Source of the DNA: UBA1433 sp964581565
Lineage (GTDB): Bacteria; Bacillota; Clostridia; Eubacteriales; UBA1433
Direction of reading: 5' to 3'
DNA: 64,000 bases
Assembly (NCBI GenBank): GCA_964581565.1
Contig: CAZOOZ010000001.1
Coordinates: 186,001-250,000 of the forward strand
The position numbers and the translations under genes are program-made. Within the stretch, counting starts at the first letter, position 1. Every line of letters begins with the position of its first letter. The notes under the pieces were generated by a model. The model had not been told where the DNA came from. It did no database searches and saw nothing but the letters and a program-made list of their open reading frames with translations. Positions 9,112 to 16,659 of this stretch are shown here, piece by piece.

Positions 9112-9807
9112 TTAATAATAATAACGCCTTGCGAAATTGATGCAGGAATCCACATGTGAAATTGCGGCGTTTTGTGCCACTTCCGGAATACCTGATTCTA
9201 TGCTGTTGCAGATTGCCAGATGCTGATATGCAATGGATGAAATAGATTTTATTTGAGGGGCTTTATCCAAATACAGCCTTGTTTTGGCAGAATGATAGCG
9301 CACGAGTTTCTCAATGTCTTCATACATTTTAATTAAAAATTTGTTATTTGAAGAAAGTATGATCATCTTATGAAAGGGCACATCCAGCTGATCGAGTGCA
9401 TCGAAATTTTTAGTATGAAACAATGTTTCGAATTTGCTCGCATAGTCTTTGAGACGCTTTATATCGATCAGGCTGTTTTGCTGCGCGCAAAGATATGTGG
9501 CGCTGCCCTCTAAAATCCGACGTACATAGAACAAATCTTCGATATCCGTATTCGACATAGAAAATACGTAGTAGCCGCTTTTGTTATTTTGGTTTTGCAG
9601 CAGCCCTTCCTGCTTCAAAAGACGGAAGGCTTCTTTTACGGGTGTGCGGCTTATTTGCAAATCTTTGGCAATCTGAGCGCTGTTAAGTTTTGTCCCCGGG
9701 AGGATTTCAAGAGAGATAATTTCGTCTTCAAGCATTTTATGTACGATTTTGTTAAGTTGCTCAAAAGGGTTCCTGCGAAGATAGTCAATAAAGCTTTCAC
9801 GGTTCAT
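9112..9807 (-). CDS. GntR-family transcriptional regulator, FCD (FadR) subfamily
   Basis: DNA-binding regulator, 231 residues from ATG 9807 (AGGAG at about 9817-9821). N-terminal winged helix: the stretch SAQIAKDLQISRTPVKEA is the GntR recognition region, followed by LLKQEGLLQNQNNKSGYYV as wing. The C-terminal all-helical FCD domain (about residues 85-225) has the pattern seen in metal-dependent acid sensors (RRILEGSA, DVPFH, AISHVDSCINFA). It is divergent from the CoA-transferase/korDABC operon, and two inverted repeats lie beside its promoter side. It likely controls that operon in response to a carboxylic acid intermediate; ligand unknown. Confidence 0.88.
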   Translation of the reverse strand: MNRESFIDYLRRNPFEQLNKIVHKMLEDEIISLEILPGTKLNSAQIAKDLQISRTPVKEAFRLLKQEGLLQNQNNKSGYYVFSMSNTDIEDLFYVRRILEGSATYLCAQQNSLIDIKRLKDYASKFETLFHTKNFDALDQLDVPFHKMIILSSNNKFLIKMYEDIEKLVRYHSAKTRLYLDKAPQIKSISSIAYQHLAICNSIESGIPEVAQNAAISHVDSCINFARRYYY

Positions 9808-9840
9808 GGTATACACACTCCTAAATGTAATATAACATAG

Positions 9841-9868
9841 GTTAAAATATTTGGCAAAATATTTTAAC
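9841..9868. promoter_or_regulatory. perfect inverted repeat, candidate GntR operator 1
   Basis: Arms GTTAAAATATTT and AAATATTTTAAC (12 bases each, perfect) flank the centre GGCA, 34 bases upstream of the GntR start. Position beside a GntR gene suggests autoregulation or control of the divergent operon; binding is inferred. Confidence 0.5.
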
Positions 9869-9869
9869 A

Positions 9870-9889
9870 ATACTTTTTGCGAAAAGTAT
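9870..9889. promoter_or_regulatory. inverted repeat, candidate GntR operator 2
   Basis: Arms ATACTTTT and AAAAGTAT (8 bases, perfect) around TGCG, one base from the preceding inverted repeat. The arm sequence differs from repeat 1, so the two may bind different proteins, or one may be an RNA hairpin. Confidence 0.4.
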
Positions 9890-9916
9890 CTTAAAATGAA
9901 AATGTTTGCAAAAAAT

Positions 9917-9940
9917 GGACTTTTTTAAGTCCGTTTTTTT
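9917..9940. terminator. small hairpin with T tracts on both strands in the divergent intergenic region
   Basis: GGACTT and AAGTCC form a 6-base stem around TTTT. The stem is followed by GTTTTTTT on the plus strand, and the minus strand also reads into six T. It lies between two divergent genes, so it does not follow any known coding region; it could insulate the two promoters or end a short leader transcript. Confidence 0.4.
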
Positions 9941-10007
9941 GCAGATGTGTAAAATCGGGTTTTTAAAAGAGATGAAAAAAAATTAAAATTTATATTTAGG
10001 ACAAAGT

Positions 10008-10037
10008 TTGGAGCAACAAAAAGGCCAAGGTTATAAT
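10008..10037 (+). promoter_or_regulatory. putative promoter of the CoA-transferase/korDABC operon
   Basis: TATAAT at 10032-10037 with a weak -35 TTGGAG at 10008-10013 (18-base spacer), about 80 bases before the first gene. The -10 is canonical and the -35 poor, as in many activator-dependent promoters. The rest of the 9808-10116 gap holds the inverted repeats and hairpin listed separately. Confidence 0.45.
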
Positions 10038-10116
10038 CTTGATTACAGACGAATACATTTTATTAGAGCAGGACTTGTCTATATATTATTTAAGTCATTA
10101 AAGGAGAATAATTTGC

Positions 10117-11421
10117 ATGTCGTGGAGAGAGATTTACAACAATAAAATCATTTCTGTAAAAGATGCAGCAAAAAAGATAGAATCGGGTGATGTCATTGCC
10201 ACGAGCTTAGTTACGGGTATTCCTTATTCTATATTAGACAACCTCTATGATGAGAAGGAGAGGCTGAGCAATGTACGTATAGATATGGGTTTTGGTGTGC
10301 GGGCGATGCGTATATTTTTGCCGGATTGCAAAGGCAAAGTGGATGTGCGCAGCTTGTTTTTAGGACCGATTGAGCGAGAATTTATAAAGAGGGGATCCGG
10401 CATAGAAGCGCAATTGATCCACCTCAGCAACACCACCCAGGACAGGGTGCAAACGCATCCTGCCAATGTTGTCATGCTGGTAGGCACGCCTCCCGATAAG
10501 GATGGGTATATAAGTCTCGGAATGAGTCCGCTTGATGTGAAGCTTATACATAATGCGCAAAAAGTGATCATCCAAGTAAACGAAAATGTGCCGTATATAA
10601 AAGGCGTTGACACAATGGTACATATGGATGACGTGTCATATTTAGTTGATTTAACGGAAGAGGTATATACAACGCCTGCCGCAGCGCCAAGTGCAATCGA
10701 CGCAAAAATAGCGGAGTACATTGTAGAAAAAGTACCAGACGGGGCATGTATACAATTGGGCATAGGGGGTATCGGAACGGCTGTGGGATCATTTTTGAAC
10801 GCCAAGAAGGATTTAGGTATCCACAGTGAAATGTTCGTGGAATCGATGGTGGATTTAATTGAATGCGGTGCGGTGAATAACAGCAAAAAAAATATAGCAA
10901 AAGGAATCTCCCTGATAGGGTTTGCACTTGGAAGCAAAAGAATGACAGATTTTTTAAACAACAGTGATTTAGTCGAAACGCGTCCGTTTGACTGGATCAA
11001 CAGTCCATATGTGATAGGGCAGAACGACCATGTTATATCCATCAACAGTGCACTTGCCATTGATCTTACAGGACAGGTATGTGCGGAGTCTGTAGGGCTT
11101 CGTCAATACAGCGGCACAGGTGGACAACTTGATTTTGTGCGCGGTGCCGCGGCGAGTAAAGGCGGGATGTCTTTTATAGCGATGCCGTCTGCCAGAGCTG
11201 ATAAGCAAGGCAAGATGCATTCAAAAATTTCGCTGGCTCTGCCGCTTGGCTCGGCTGTGACCACGCCTCGCGCAGATGTGCAGTATATCGTAACGGAATA
11301 CGGTATCGCAACTTTAAAACATGAATCGATAGAAAACCGCGTTAAAAGCATGATTTCCATTTCGCATCCGGATTTCAGAGACTCTTTGACTTATGAGGCA
11401 AAGCAAGCAGGGCTTATTTAA
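10117..11421 (+). CDS. acetyl-CoA hydrolase/transferase family CoA-transferase (4-hydroxybutyrate CoA-transferase-like)
   Basis: Cytoplasmic class I-type CoA-transferase that moves CoA between acetyl-CoA and another carboxylic acid through a glutamyl-CoA intermediate. Visible family signatures are the glycine-rich IQLGIGGIGTAVGSFL loop and the catalytic-Glu region GIHSEMFVESMVDL, with a C-terminal VQYIVTEYGIATL. Length 434 is normal. AAAGGAG precedes the ATG. As first gene of an operon with a 2-oxoacid:ferredoxin oxidoreductase, it most likely exchanges CoA from the acyl-CoA made by KorABCD, or activates an incoming acid. Exact acid unknown; hydrolase activity is possible. Confidence 0.85.
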   Translation: MSWREIYNNKIISVKDAAKKIESGDVIATSLVTGIPYSILDNLYDEKERLSNVRIDMGFGVRAMRIFLPDCKGKVDVRSLFLGPIEREFIKRGSGIEAQLIHLSNTTQDRVQTHPANVVMLVGTPPDKDGYISLGMSPLDVKLIHNAQKVIIQVNENVPYIKGVDTMVHMDDVSYLVDLTEEVYTTPAAAPSAIDAKIAEYIVEKVPDGACIQLGIGGIGTAVGSFLNAKKDLGIHSEMFVESMVDLIECGAVNNSKKNIAKGISLIGFALGSKRMTDFLNNSDLVETRPFDWINSPYVIGQNDHVISINSALAIDLTGQVCAESVGLRQYSGTGGQLDFVRGAAASKGGMSFIAMPSARADKQGKMHSKISLALPLGSAVTTPRADVQYIVTEYGIATLKHESIENRVKSMISISHPDFRDSLTYEAKQAGLI

Positions 11422-11457
11422 ATAAAAGGATTTAATAAATATATAGGAGGAATACAT

Positions 11458-12438
11458 ATGAAAAAAATCGCAGTAGTCGGTGCGGGAGCAATGGGATGTG
11501 TAATCGGGGCATATCTAAAAAAAGGAGGAGCTGATGTAACACTGATTGATCCGTATAAGGTACATATGGACAATATAGCCGGCAGCGGGCTTATTCTCAA
11601 CAGTGCAACGAACAGGGAAGTGGTAAAAATGAACACGGCTTGCAGCGCGCAGGGACTTGAACCTTACGATATTGTCATTATCATGGTCAAAGGCACGCTT
11701 ACCGAAGTGGCGCTTGAAGGCGCAAAATGCATCATAGGCAGCAACACGTATGTGTGTACATTCCAAAACGGCATAGGTAATGTGGAGCTCATAGCAAAGC
11801 AAGTCGCTCAGGATAAAATCCTCTACGGATGCCTCAATATGGCAAGTATACTCAAAGCGCCTGGAGAGGTATACGGGAATTTATTCGACGAGGTGAATAT
11901 TTATATCGGCAGTGTTGTCAAAGAAAAAGAACAAAGACAAGCCGGTGAGTCGCTGGCTCAGACATTTACGGCCGGAGGTGCCGTTGCCAAGTATGTTGAT
12001 AATATTGATGAAAAAGTATGGAGCAAAGCAATGGTCAACATTGTCGTGAATGCGGCATGCGGTCTTGTAAGGCTAAACGGTCAGCAGGCGGCAAAGAACG
12101 TAAACTTTTCTTTGCTTGTTACCGATCTTGTCAAGGAAGCGCTTGAAGTTGCAAAGGCAAAAGGTATTGATGGACTCGATTTCACGACCTTTATGACAAA
12201 AACGATTCCTGCTGCTCGTCAGTCTGCGGGAGACCATTATCCGTCGATGGCTCAGGATATGATGATGACGAAAAAGAAGACGGAAATTGAGTTTTTAAAC
12301 GGTGCGATCGAGCGCATGGGCAAAGAGCTTAAAATCCCTACCCCGGTGAATACCACCATTGCAAGGCTTGTGCGCACCATAGAATCAAATTATGACAAGC
12401 AATATTATCCGCCTGTCGTTGCAAAAGAGAGTGTGTAA
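11458..12438 (+). CDS. ketopantoate reductase (ApbA/PanE) family 2-oxoacid reductase
   Basis: NAD(P)-dependent reductase with an N-terminal Rossmann domain (GAGAMGCVIGAYL, residues 7-19) and a C-terminal helical ApbA_C domain (about residues 180-315, including KVWSKAMVNIVVNA with the family lysine and asparagine). PanE itself makes pantoate for CoA synthesis, but relatives act as D-2-hydroxyacid dehydrogenases. Placement between a CoA-transferase and korDABC, away from other pantothenate genes, makes interconversion of a D-2-hydroxyacid and the 2-oxoacid used by KorABCD the better guess. AGGAGG lies upstream. Confidence 0.8.
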   Translation: MKKIAVVGAGAMGCVIGAYLKKGGADVTLIDPYKVHMDNIAGSGLILNSATNREVVKMNTACSAQGLEPYDIVIIMVKGTLTEVALEGAKCIIGSNTYVCTFQNGIGNVELIAKQVAQDKILYGCLNMASILKAPGEVYGNLFDEVNIYIGSVVKEKEQRQAGESLAQTFTAGGAVAKYVDNIDEKVWSKAMVNIVVNAACGLVRLNGQQAAKNVNFSLLVTDLVKEALEVAKAKGIDGLDFTTFMTKTIPAARQSAGDHYPSMAQDMMMTKKKTEIEFLNGAIERMGKELKIPTPVNTTIARLVRTIESNYDKQYYPPVVAKESV

Positions 12439-12453
12439 AAAGGAGGGTTTAGA

Positions 12454-12675
12454 GTGAACAAAGTGGATATAGTGGCAAAATACTGCAAAGGATGCGGGTA
12501 CTGCATTCAATTTTGTCCGAAAAATATATTAAAAATGGGAAAGGAAAGAAATCAAAAAGGACATTTCTTTCCTTATATAGAAGAAATGGATAAATGCATC
12601 GGCTGTCAAAGCTGTGCGATTGTGTGCCCTGAAGGTGCAATAGAACTCTATAAGGGGGTGGAAGCAAATGGCTGA
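12454..12675 (+). CDS. korD: 2-oxoacid:ferredoxin oxidoreductase delta subunit, 2[4Fe-4S] ferredoxin
   Basis: Small iron-sulfur subunit, 73 residues, with two cluster motifs: CKGCGYCIQFCP and CIGCQSCAIVCP, each CxxCxxCxxxCP. It wires electrons from the TPP/substrate site of the complex to ferredoxin. The start is GTG at 12454 behind AAGGAGGG. The stop overlaps korA by 8 bases. In this enzyme family the delta subunit is often separate, as here, in the four-subunit Kor/Vor/Por type. Confidence 0.9.
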   Translation: MNKVDIVAKYCKGCGYCIQFCPKNILKMGKERNQKGHFFPYIEEMDKCIGCQSCAIVCPEGAIELYKGVEANG

Positions 12676-13735
12676 GCAATTTATGAAAGGCTGTGAAGCG
12701 GTTGCGGAAGCCGCAGTTTTAGCAGGGTGCAGGTTTTTTGCGGGGTATCCTATCACTCCGCAAAATGAAATCCCGGAATATATGTCTTCTCGGCTTCCAC
12801 AGGTCGGCGGAACATTTATTCAGGGCGAAAGTGAAGTTGCATCCGTAAATATGGTGTACGGAGCAGCTTCGACCGGCATACGGGCAATGACCTCCTCATC
12901 AAGCCCGGGAATCAGTCTAAAGACGGAAGGCATTTCTTATTTATCGGGGGCAAAGCTGCCTGCGCTCATTGTAAATGTGAGCAGAGGCGGGCCCGGGCTT
13001 GGGTCTATTCAGCCTGCGCAGTCCGATTATCTTCAAGCCACCAAAGCACTCGGGCATGGAGGCTTTCGGGTAATGGTCTTTGCCCCAAGCACACTTCAGG
13101 AAGCCGTTGATCTCACCTATGAAGCGTTTGAATACGCCGAGAGGGATAGAAATCCTGTGCTTCTTTTAATGGACGGATGCCTGGGCTCTATTATGGAAAT
13201 GGTGGATCTGCCGCCGATGAAGGAGACAAGTGATAAAAATACTGCAAGCTGGAAAGTGGGCTACAACGGACAAAAGCGTGCCGCAAGAATGATCACTTCC
13301 ATTGTTCCCGAAGCAGGGCTTGAAGCCAATAACAAAGCAAGAGGGGAACTGTTTAAGAACTGGGAAGCAAATGATGTGAAAGTGGAAGAATACATGCTGG
13401 ATGGTGCCGAATATGTTGTCGTGGCTTACGGCATCGCTGCAAGAGTTGCAAAACAGGCGATTATGCAGTTGCGCAGCGAAGGCCATAAGATTGGTCTTAT
13501 TCGCCCTATTACACTGCTTCCCTTCCCAAAACAGAATTTGCAGAAACTGAACTATGATCAAGTAAAAGCCGTCATCGATATCGAAATGACGATTCCGGCG
13601 CAAATGCACGATGATATAGCTCTGGAAGTCATGGGGCGCGCACCGATATATACCTATGGACGTTCGGGAGGGATCCTGCTCGATGATGATGGTGTGATGG
13701 ATGCGATCAAGAAAATAATAGGGGGAAACGCATAA
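12668..13735 (+). CDS. korA: 2-oxoacid:ferredoxin oxidoreductase alpha subunit
   Basis: Alpha subunit of a four-subunit 2-oxoacid:ferredoxin oxidoreductase (2-oxoacid + CoA + Fd to acyl-CoA + CO2 + reduced Fd). It has the N-terminal pyrimidine-binding domain with GCRFFAGYPITPQNEIPEY (YPITPxxE signature) and GESEVASVNMVYGAA carrying the TPP-activating Glu, followed by a C-terminal transketolase-like domain. The start overlaps korD, and the TAA shares its last base with the korB ATG. Substrate could be 2-oxoglutarate, branched-chain 2-oxoacid or another; the sequence alone does not decide. Confidence 0.9.
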   Translation: MAEQFMKGCEAVAEAAVLAGCRFFAGYPITPQNEIPEYMSSRLPQVGGTFIQGESEVASVNMVYGAASTGIRAMTSSSSPGISLKTEGISYLSGAKLPALIVNVSRGGPGLGSIQPAQSDYLQATKALGHGGFRVMVFAPSTLQEAVDLTYEAFEYAERDRNPVLLLMDGCLGSIMEMVDLPPMKETSDKNTASWKVGYNGQKRAARMITSIVPEAGLEANNKARGELFKNWEANDVKVEEYMLDGAEYVVVAYGIAARVAKQAIMQLRSEGHKIGLIRPITLLPFPKQNLQKLNYDQVKAVIDIEMTIPAQMHDDIALEVMGRAPIYTYGRSGGILLDDDGVMDAIKKIIGGNA

Positions 13736-14484
13736 TGGAAAAAACATATTCAAGACCAACATGTATTGTGCCGATGCAAAGCGGATACTGCCCCGGGTGC
13801 CTGCATTCCACGGCCACAAAAATCATTGCGGAAGTGATTGATGAGTTAAATCAGCAGCAGAATGTTATTACGGTGCTTCCTGTGGGATGCTCGTCAATGG
13901 GACTTTTATATTGGAAAATCGATATGGTGGGAGCGGCACACGGCAGAGCGCCTGCTGTGGCAACGGGAATCAAACGAAGCAGGCCCGACAGCCTTGTCTT
14001 TACATATCAGGGGGACGGAGACCTTGCGGCCATAGGGCTTGCCGAGATCATGTCTGCAGCAAACAGAGGGGAAAAGTTTACGGTCATTTTCGCCAATAAT
14101 TCCACATACGGCATGACAGGCGGACAGATGGCGCCCACCACACTGATCAATCAAAAGACAACAACATCCAAAACAGGCAGAGACCCGGAGACAGCGGGCT
14201 ACCCCATTAAGATGTGTGAAATTATAAAAGAGCTTACGGCGCCCGTGTTTGTTGCCAGGTATGCCTTAAATAATCCGCAGAATATCAGAAAGGCAAAACA
14301 GGGAATCAAAAAAGCATTTTTATGCCAGCTTGAGGGTAAAGGTTTTTCCTTTGTGGAACTTCTCACCAACTGCCCCACAAACTGGGGATTAAACCCTATA
14401 GGAAGTCTTAAACATATGGAACAAATGACGATTCCATATTATCCGCTAGAAGTCTTTAAGGATGTGGAGGTGAGCAAGGCATGA
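13735..14484 (+). CDS. korB: 2-oxoacid:ferredoxin oxidoreductase beta subunit (TPP-binding)
   Basis: Thiamine diphosphate-binding subunit, 249 residues. Seen: the N-terminal CPGCLHS motif, the TPP/Mg motif QGDGDLAAIGLAE, the Asn pair in FANNSTYGMTGGQ, and VEVL-type closing sequence FSFVELLTNCPTNWG. All key residues are intact, in contrast to the KorB-like orphan at 56.3-57.0 kb. It overlaps korA by one base and korC by four (ATGA). Acts in the cytoplasm as part of the KorDABC complex. Confidence 0.92.
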   Translation: MEKTYSRPTCIVPMQSGYCPGCLHSTATKIIAEVIDELNQQQNVITVLPVGCSSMGLLYWKIDMVGAAHGRAPAVATGIKRSRPDSLVFTYQGDGDLAAIGLAEIMSAANRGEKFTVIFANNSTYGMTGGQMAPTTLINQKTTTSKTGRDPETAGYPIKMCEIIKELTAPVFVARYALNNPQNIRKAKQGIKKAFLCQLEGKGFSFVELLTNCPTNWGLNPIGSLKHMEQMTIPYYPLEVFKDVEVSKA

Positions 14485-15029
14485 AATATACACTCATTAT
14501 AGCGGGTTCAGGCGGTCAGGGTGTGATGAGCATTGGCATCACTTTTGCGCAGAGTGCGGCGGAAGGGGGCAAATATGCTTCATTTATGCCCACATACGGC
14601 CCCGAGCAAAGGGGAGGCAGCGCAAAATGCACTGTTATCATAAGTGATGAAGAGATCATATCTCCACTGCCAAAAAAATGTAAAATCTTTATTGCGATGA
14701 ATGAGCAGTCATATAAAAAATTTATCGGCGAGCTTGAGGAAGGAGGCATCCTTATACTCAATTCTTCACGTGTGATCTCAGAGGTGAAGCGCACGGATAT
14801 TAAAACGATCAGTATTGCCGCGGATGATATCGCCATAGAGCTCGGAGATAACCGTATATCCAACATCATCTTAATCGGCGCGCTGATAGGCTATACGAAT
14901 ATATTGCAGCCAAGTGTGTTTCTGCATAGCATAGAAAAGAAATTTGCCAAAAAATCACCCGAAATCGTGCAGATCAATAAAGCGGCGCTCGAAAAAGGCA
15001 TTGAGCTTGGAAAAGCCGTGAGTAAATAA
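14481..15029 (+). CDS. korC: 2-oxoacid:ferredoxin oxidoreductase gamma subunit
   Basis: Gamma subunit, 182 residues, with the family opening IAGSGGQGVMSIGITFAQSAA, the middle TYGPEQRGGSAKCTVIISD (the PEQRGG motif contacting CoA and the alpha subunit) and the C-terminal NIILIGALIGYT. Completes korDABC. The start overlaps korB by four bases. The gap to the next small gene holds a perfect inverted repeat (15050-15068). Confidence 0.92.
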   Translation: MKYTLIIAGSGGQGVMSIGITFAQSAAEGGKYASFMPTYGPEQRGGSAKCTVIISDEEIISPLPKKCKIFIAMNEQSYKKFIGELEEGGILILNSSRVISEVKRTDIKTISIAADDIAIELGDNRISNIILIGALIGYTNILQPSVFLHSIEKKFAKKSPEIVQINKAALEKGIELGKAVSK

Positions 15030-15049
15030 TATATATTTTCAAAGAAATT

Positions 15050-15068
15050 AAATAGTGGTGCACTATTT
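15050..15068. repeat. inverted repeat in the korC to small-gene gap
   Basis: AAATAGTG, GTG loop, CACTATTT; perfect 8-base arms without a T tract. Could be an operator or an mRNA hairpin that protects or processes the transcript. Confidence 0.4.
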
Positions 15069-15088
15069 AAACAATAAGGAGGATAAAT

Positions 15089-15301
15089 ATGAGTAAGTAT
15101 TCATTCGAAACAACAGTCGGCGAAATGCTGGACACCCCGGAAGTACGCGCAATTTTGGAAGAAGTATGCCCGCAGGTTTTGGAACACCCCCTGCTTGAAG
15201 TGGGCAGAACATTTAAATTTGTGGATGCGCTTCCGTATGTGCAGGATATGCTCGATGACGACATAGTCGAAGAATTCAGAAAACGACTGGAAGCTCTTTA
15301 A
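15089..15301 (+). CDS. small acidic helical protein of unknown function in the korDABC operon
   Basis: Seventy residues behind AAGGAGG. The pattern TTVGEMLDTPEVRAILEEVCPQVLEHPLLE, then a short link and VDALPYVQDMLDDDIVEEFRKRLEAL, resembles the small all-helical domain found at the C-terminus of some clostridial esterases and beta-glucosidases. I cannot name a function. It is acidic, has no signal or membrane segment, and sits between korC and the hydroxyacid dehydrogenase on the same strand, so a role as enzyme accessory or substrate-binding module is possible but unproven. Confidence 0.7.
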   Translation: MSKYSFETTVGEMLDTPEVRAILEEVCPQVLEHPLLEVGRTFKFVDALPYVQDMLDDDIVEEFRKRLEAL

Positions 15302-15309
15302 TTACTTGT

Positions 15310-15340
15310 ATATTTAAAAGGGGCAGTATGCTCCTTTTAA
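15310..15340 (+). other. intergenic hairpin between the 70-residue gene and the dehydrogenase gene
   Basis: TTTAAAAGG and CCTTTTAAA arms with a partly paired centre (GGCAGTATGCT). No T tract follows, so processing or attenuation is more likely than termination. Confidence 0.35.
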
Positions 15341-15373
15341 AACGCTTAAAAATAAATAAAGGAGGAGAGAAAA

Positions 15374-16480
15374 TTGGCTAGAGAAAGAACTATCAGTATC
15401 GATACAGCAAAGAAAATCGCGCAAGATACGCTCGAGTCTTTCGGCATGGACGAAGCGGCGGCAAAACGCGGCGCGGATGTGCTCATCGCATCCGACATAC
15501 GAGGTGTGGCCTCTCACGGATTGCCGAGGCTGGCAATGTACGAAAAAGACATCACAAACGGACTCATCAATCTAAAACCAAATGTGCGTATCACAAATGA
15601 GACGGCGAGTACGGCAGCGTTTGACTGCGACTATGGCTGCGGCATCACAGTCGCTCCGCTGGTGATGGAAAAAGCCATTGAAATGGCGAAAAAAACAGGC
15701 ATCGGCCTTGCCGCGGCAAAAGGCGGCAATCATTTCGGCATTGCGGGATACTATTCACTTATGGCCGTAGAAGAGGGCCTGATAGGTTATGCCGCGTCAG
15801 GTTCGACACAGCTCATGGCGCCCACCGGCGGTATTGAAGCCGTGATTGGAAACGGCCCCAACAGCTGGGCTTTTCCACCGGGTAAAAAAACGCCGCCCAT
15901 CATGTATGACATGGCATGCAGCACCGTGGCCGGAGGAAAGATCGAAATGGCAATACGCGCGGGCAAAAAAATCCCTGTCGGCTGGATACAGGATGAAAAT
16001 GGCAACGACACGACCGACCCCTTCGACGGCTTTAAAGACCGAAACCCGCTAAAAGGAATTCTCACAGGCACACTCCTTCCGATAGGTGGCGTAAAGGGAT
16101 ACTGCATGAGCGTGGCCATCGAAATGATATCCGCGTTAATGACAGGCGGAGAAACGGGCGGAAGCGGAAAAGGGCTGGGATACTTCATGCTTGCCCTCGA
16201 TATCAACAAATTCAGGCCGTTTGAAGAGTATCAGGATGATGTCGATGCGTACTATTTAAAGATAAAAAGTTCAAAGAAAAAAGCCGATGTGGAAGAGATA
16301 TTCCTTCCGGGAGAAATTGAGTACAGCTACACGGTAAGGCGCATGAAGGAAAACATCGTGCCCGTTGATATGGTTGTGCAGAATGACCTGAAGAACCTTG
16401 CCATAAAATACAACAGGCTGCCGCAGGGCGCAAAAATAGATGATTTCTTTGCGCTCTATGAGCAGACCGAGACAATCTGA
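15374..16480 (+). CDS. malate/L-lactate dehydrogenase family (Ldh2) 2-hydroxyacid dehydrogenase
   Basis: NAD(P)-dependent dehydrogenase of the Ldh2/MDH2 family (malate, L-sulfolactate, ureidoglycolate and 2,3-diketogulonate enzymes), unrelated to Rossmann-fold LDH. Length 368 is typical. Family marks include the SDIRGVASHGLPRL motif with catalytic His, GGNHFGIAGYYS, GNGPNSWAFP and PIGGVKGYCMSVAIEM. Start is TTG at 15374 behind AAAGGAGGAG. As last gene of the operon it could oxidise an L-2-hydroxyacid to the 2-oxoacid consumed by KorABCD, while the PanE-like enzyme would serve the D form. Confidence 0.85.
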   Translation: MARERTISIDTAKKIAQDTLESFGMDEAAAKRGADVLIASDIRGVASHGLPRLAMYEKDITNGLINLKPNVRITNETASTAAFDCDYGCGITVAPLVMEKAIEMAKKTGIGLAAAKGGNHFGIAGYYSLMAVEEGLIGYAASGSTQLMAPTGGIEAVIGNGPNSWAFPPGKKTPPIMYDMACSTVAGGKIEMAIRAGKKIPVGWIQDENGNDTTDPFDGFKDRNPLKGILTGTLLPIGGVKGYCMSVAIEMISALMTGGETGGSGKGLGYFMLALDINKFRPFEEYQDDVDAYYLKIKSSKKKADVEEIFLPGEIEYSYTVRRMKENIVPVDMVVQNDLKNLAIKYNRLPQGAKIDDFFALYEQTETI

Positions 16481-16516
16481 AAAGAGTTTGAGTAATTTGT
16501 AAGAGGGTAAAAAAAG

Positions 16517-16537
16517 GAGCCGAGAGGCTCTTTTTTT
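16517..16537 (+). terminator. Rho-independent terminator of the 2-oxoacid operon
   Basis: GAGCC/GGCTC stem with GAGA tetraloop followed by seven T, 37 bases after the dehydrogenase stop. Confidence 0.85.
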
Positions 16538-16659
16538 ATATGTGTACTGTTTTTGTACCAAATATGACGAAACAGAAGAATTATTGCAGAAAAATCATTG
16601 TAATTGTTTAAATTAGTGATATTATATATTTATAATTGTTATTATTTTGAGGTTGTAAA

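Noticed and set aside
10245..11060. 271-codon minus-strand frame opposite the CoA-transferase gene
   Set aside because: It is the shadow of a well-supported gene; the product is rich in Ser/Ile/Pro without family motifs and has no ribosome site.
13166..13819. 217-codon minus-strand frame over the korA/korB junction
   Set aside because: Antisense to two overlapping conserved genes; no recognisable domain.
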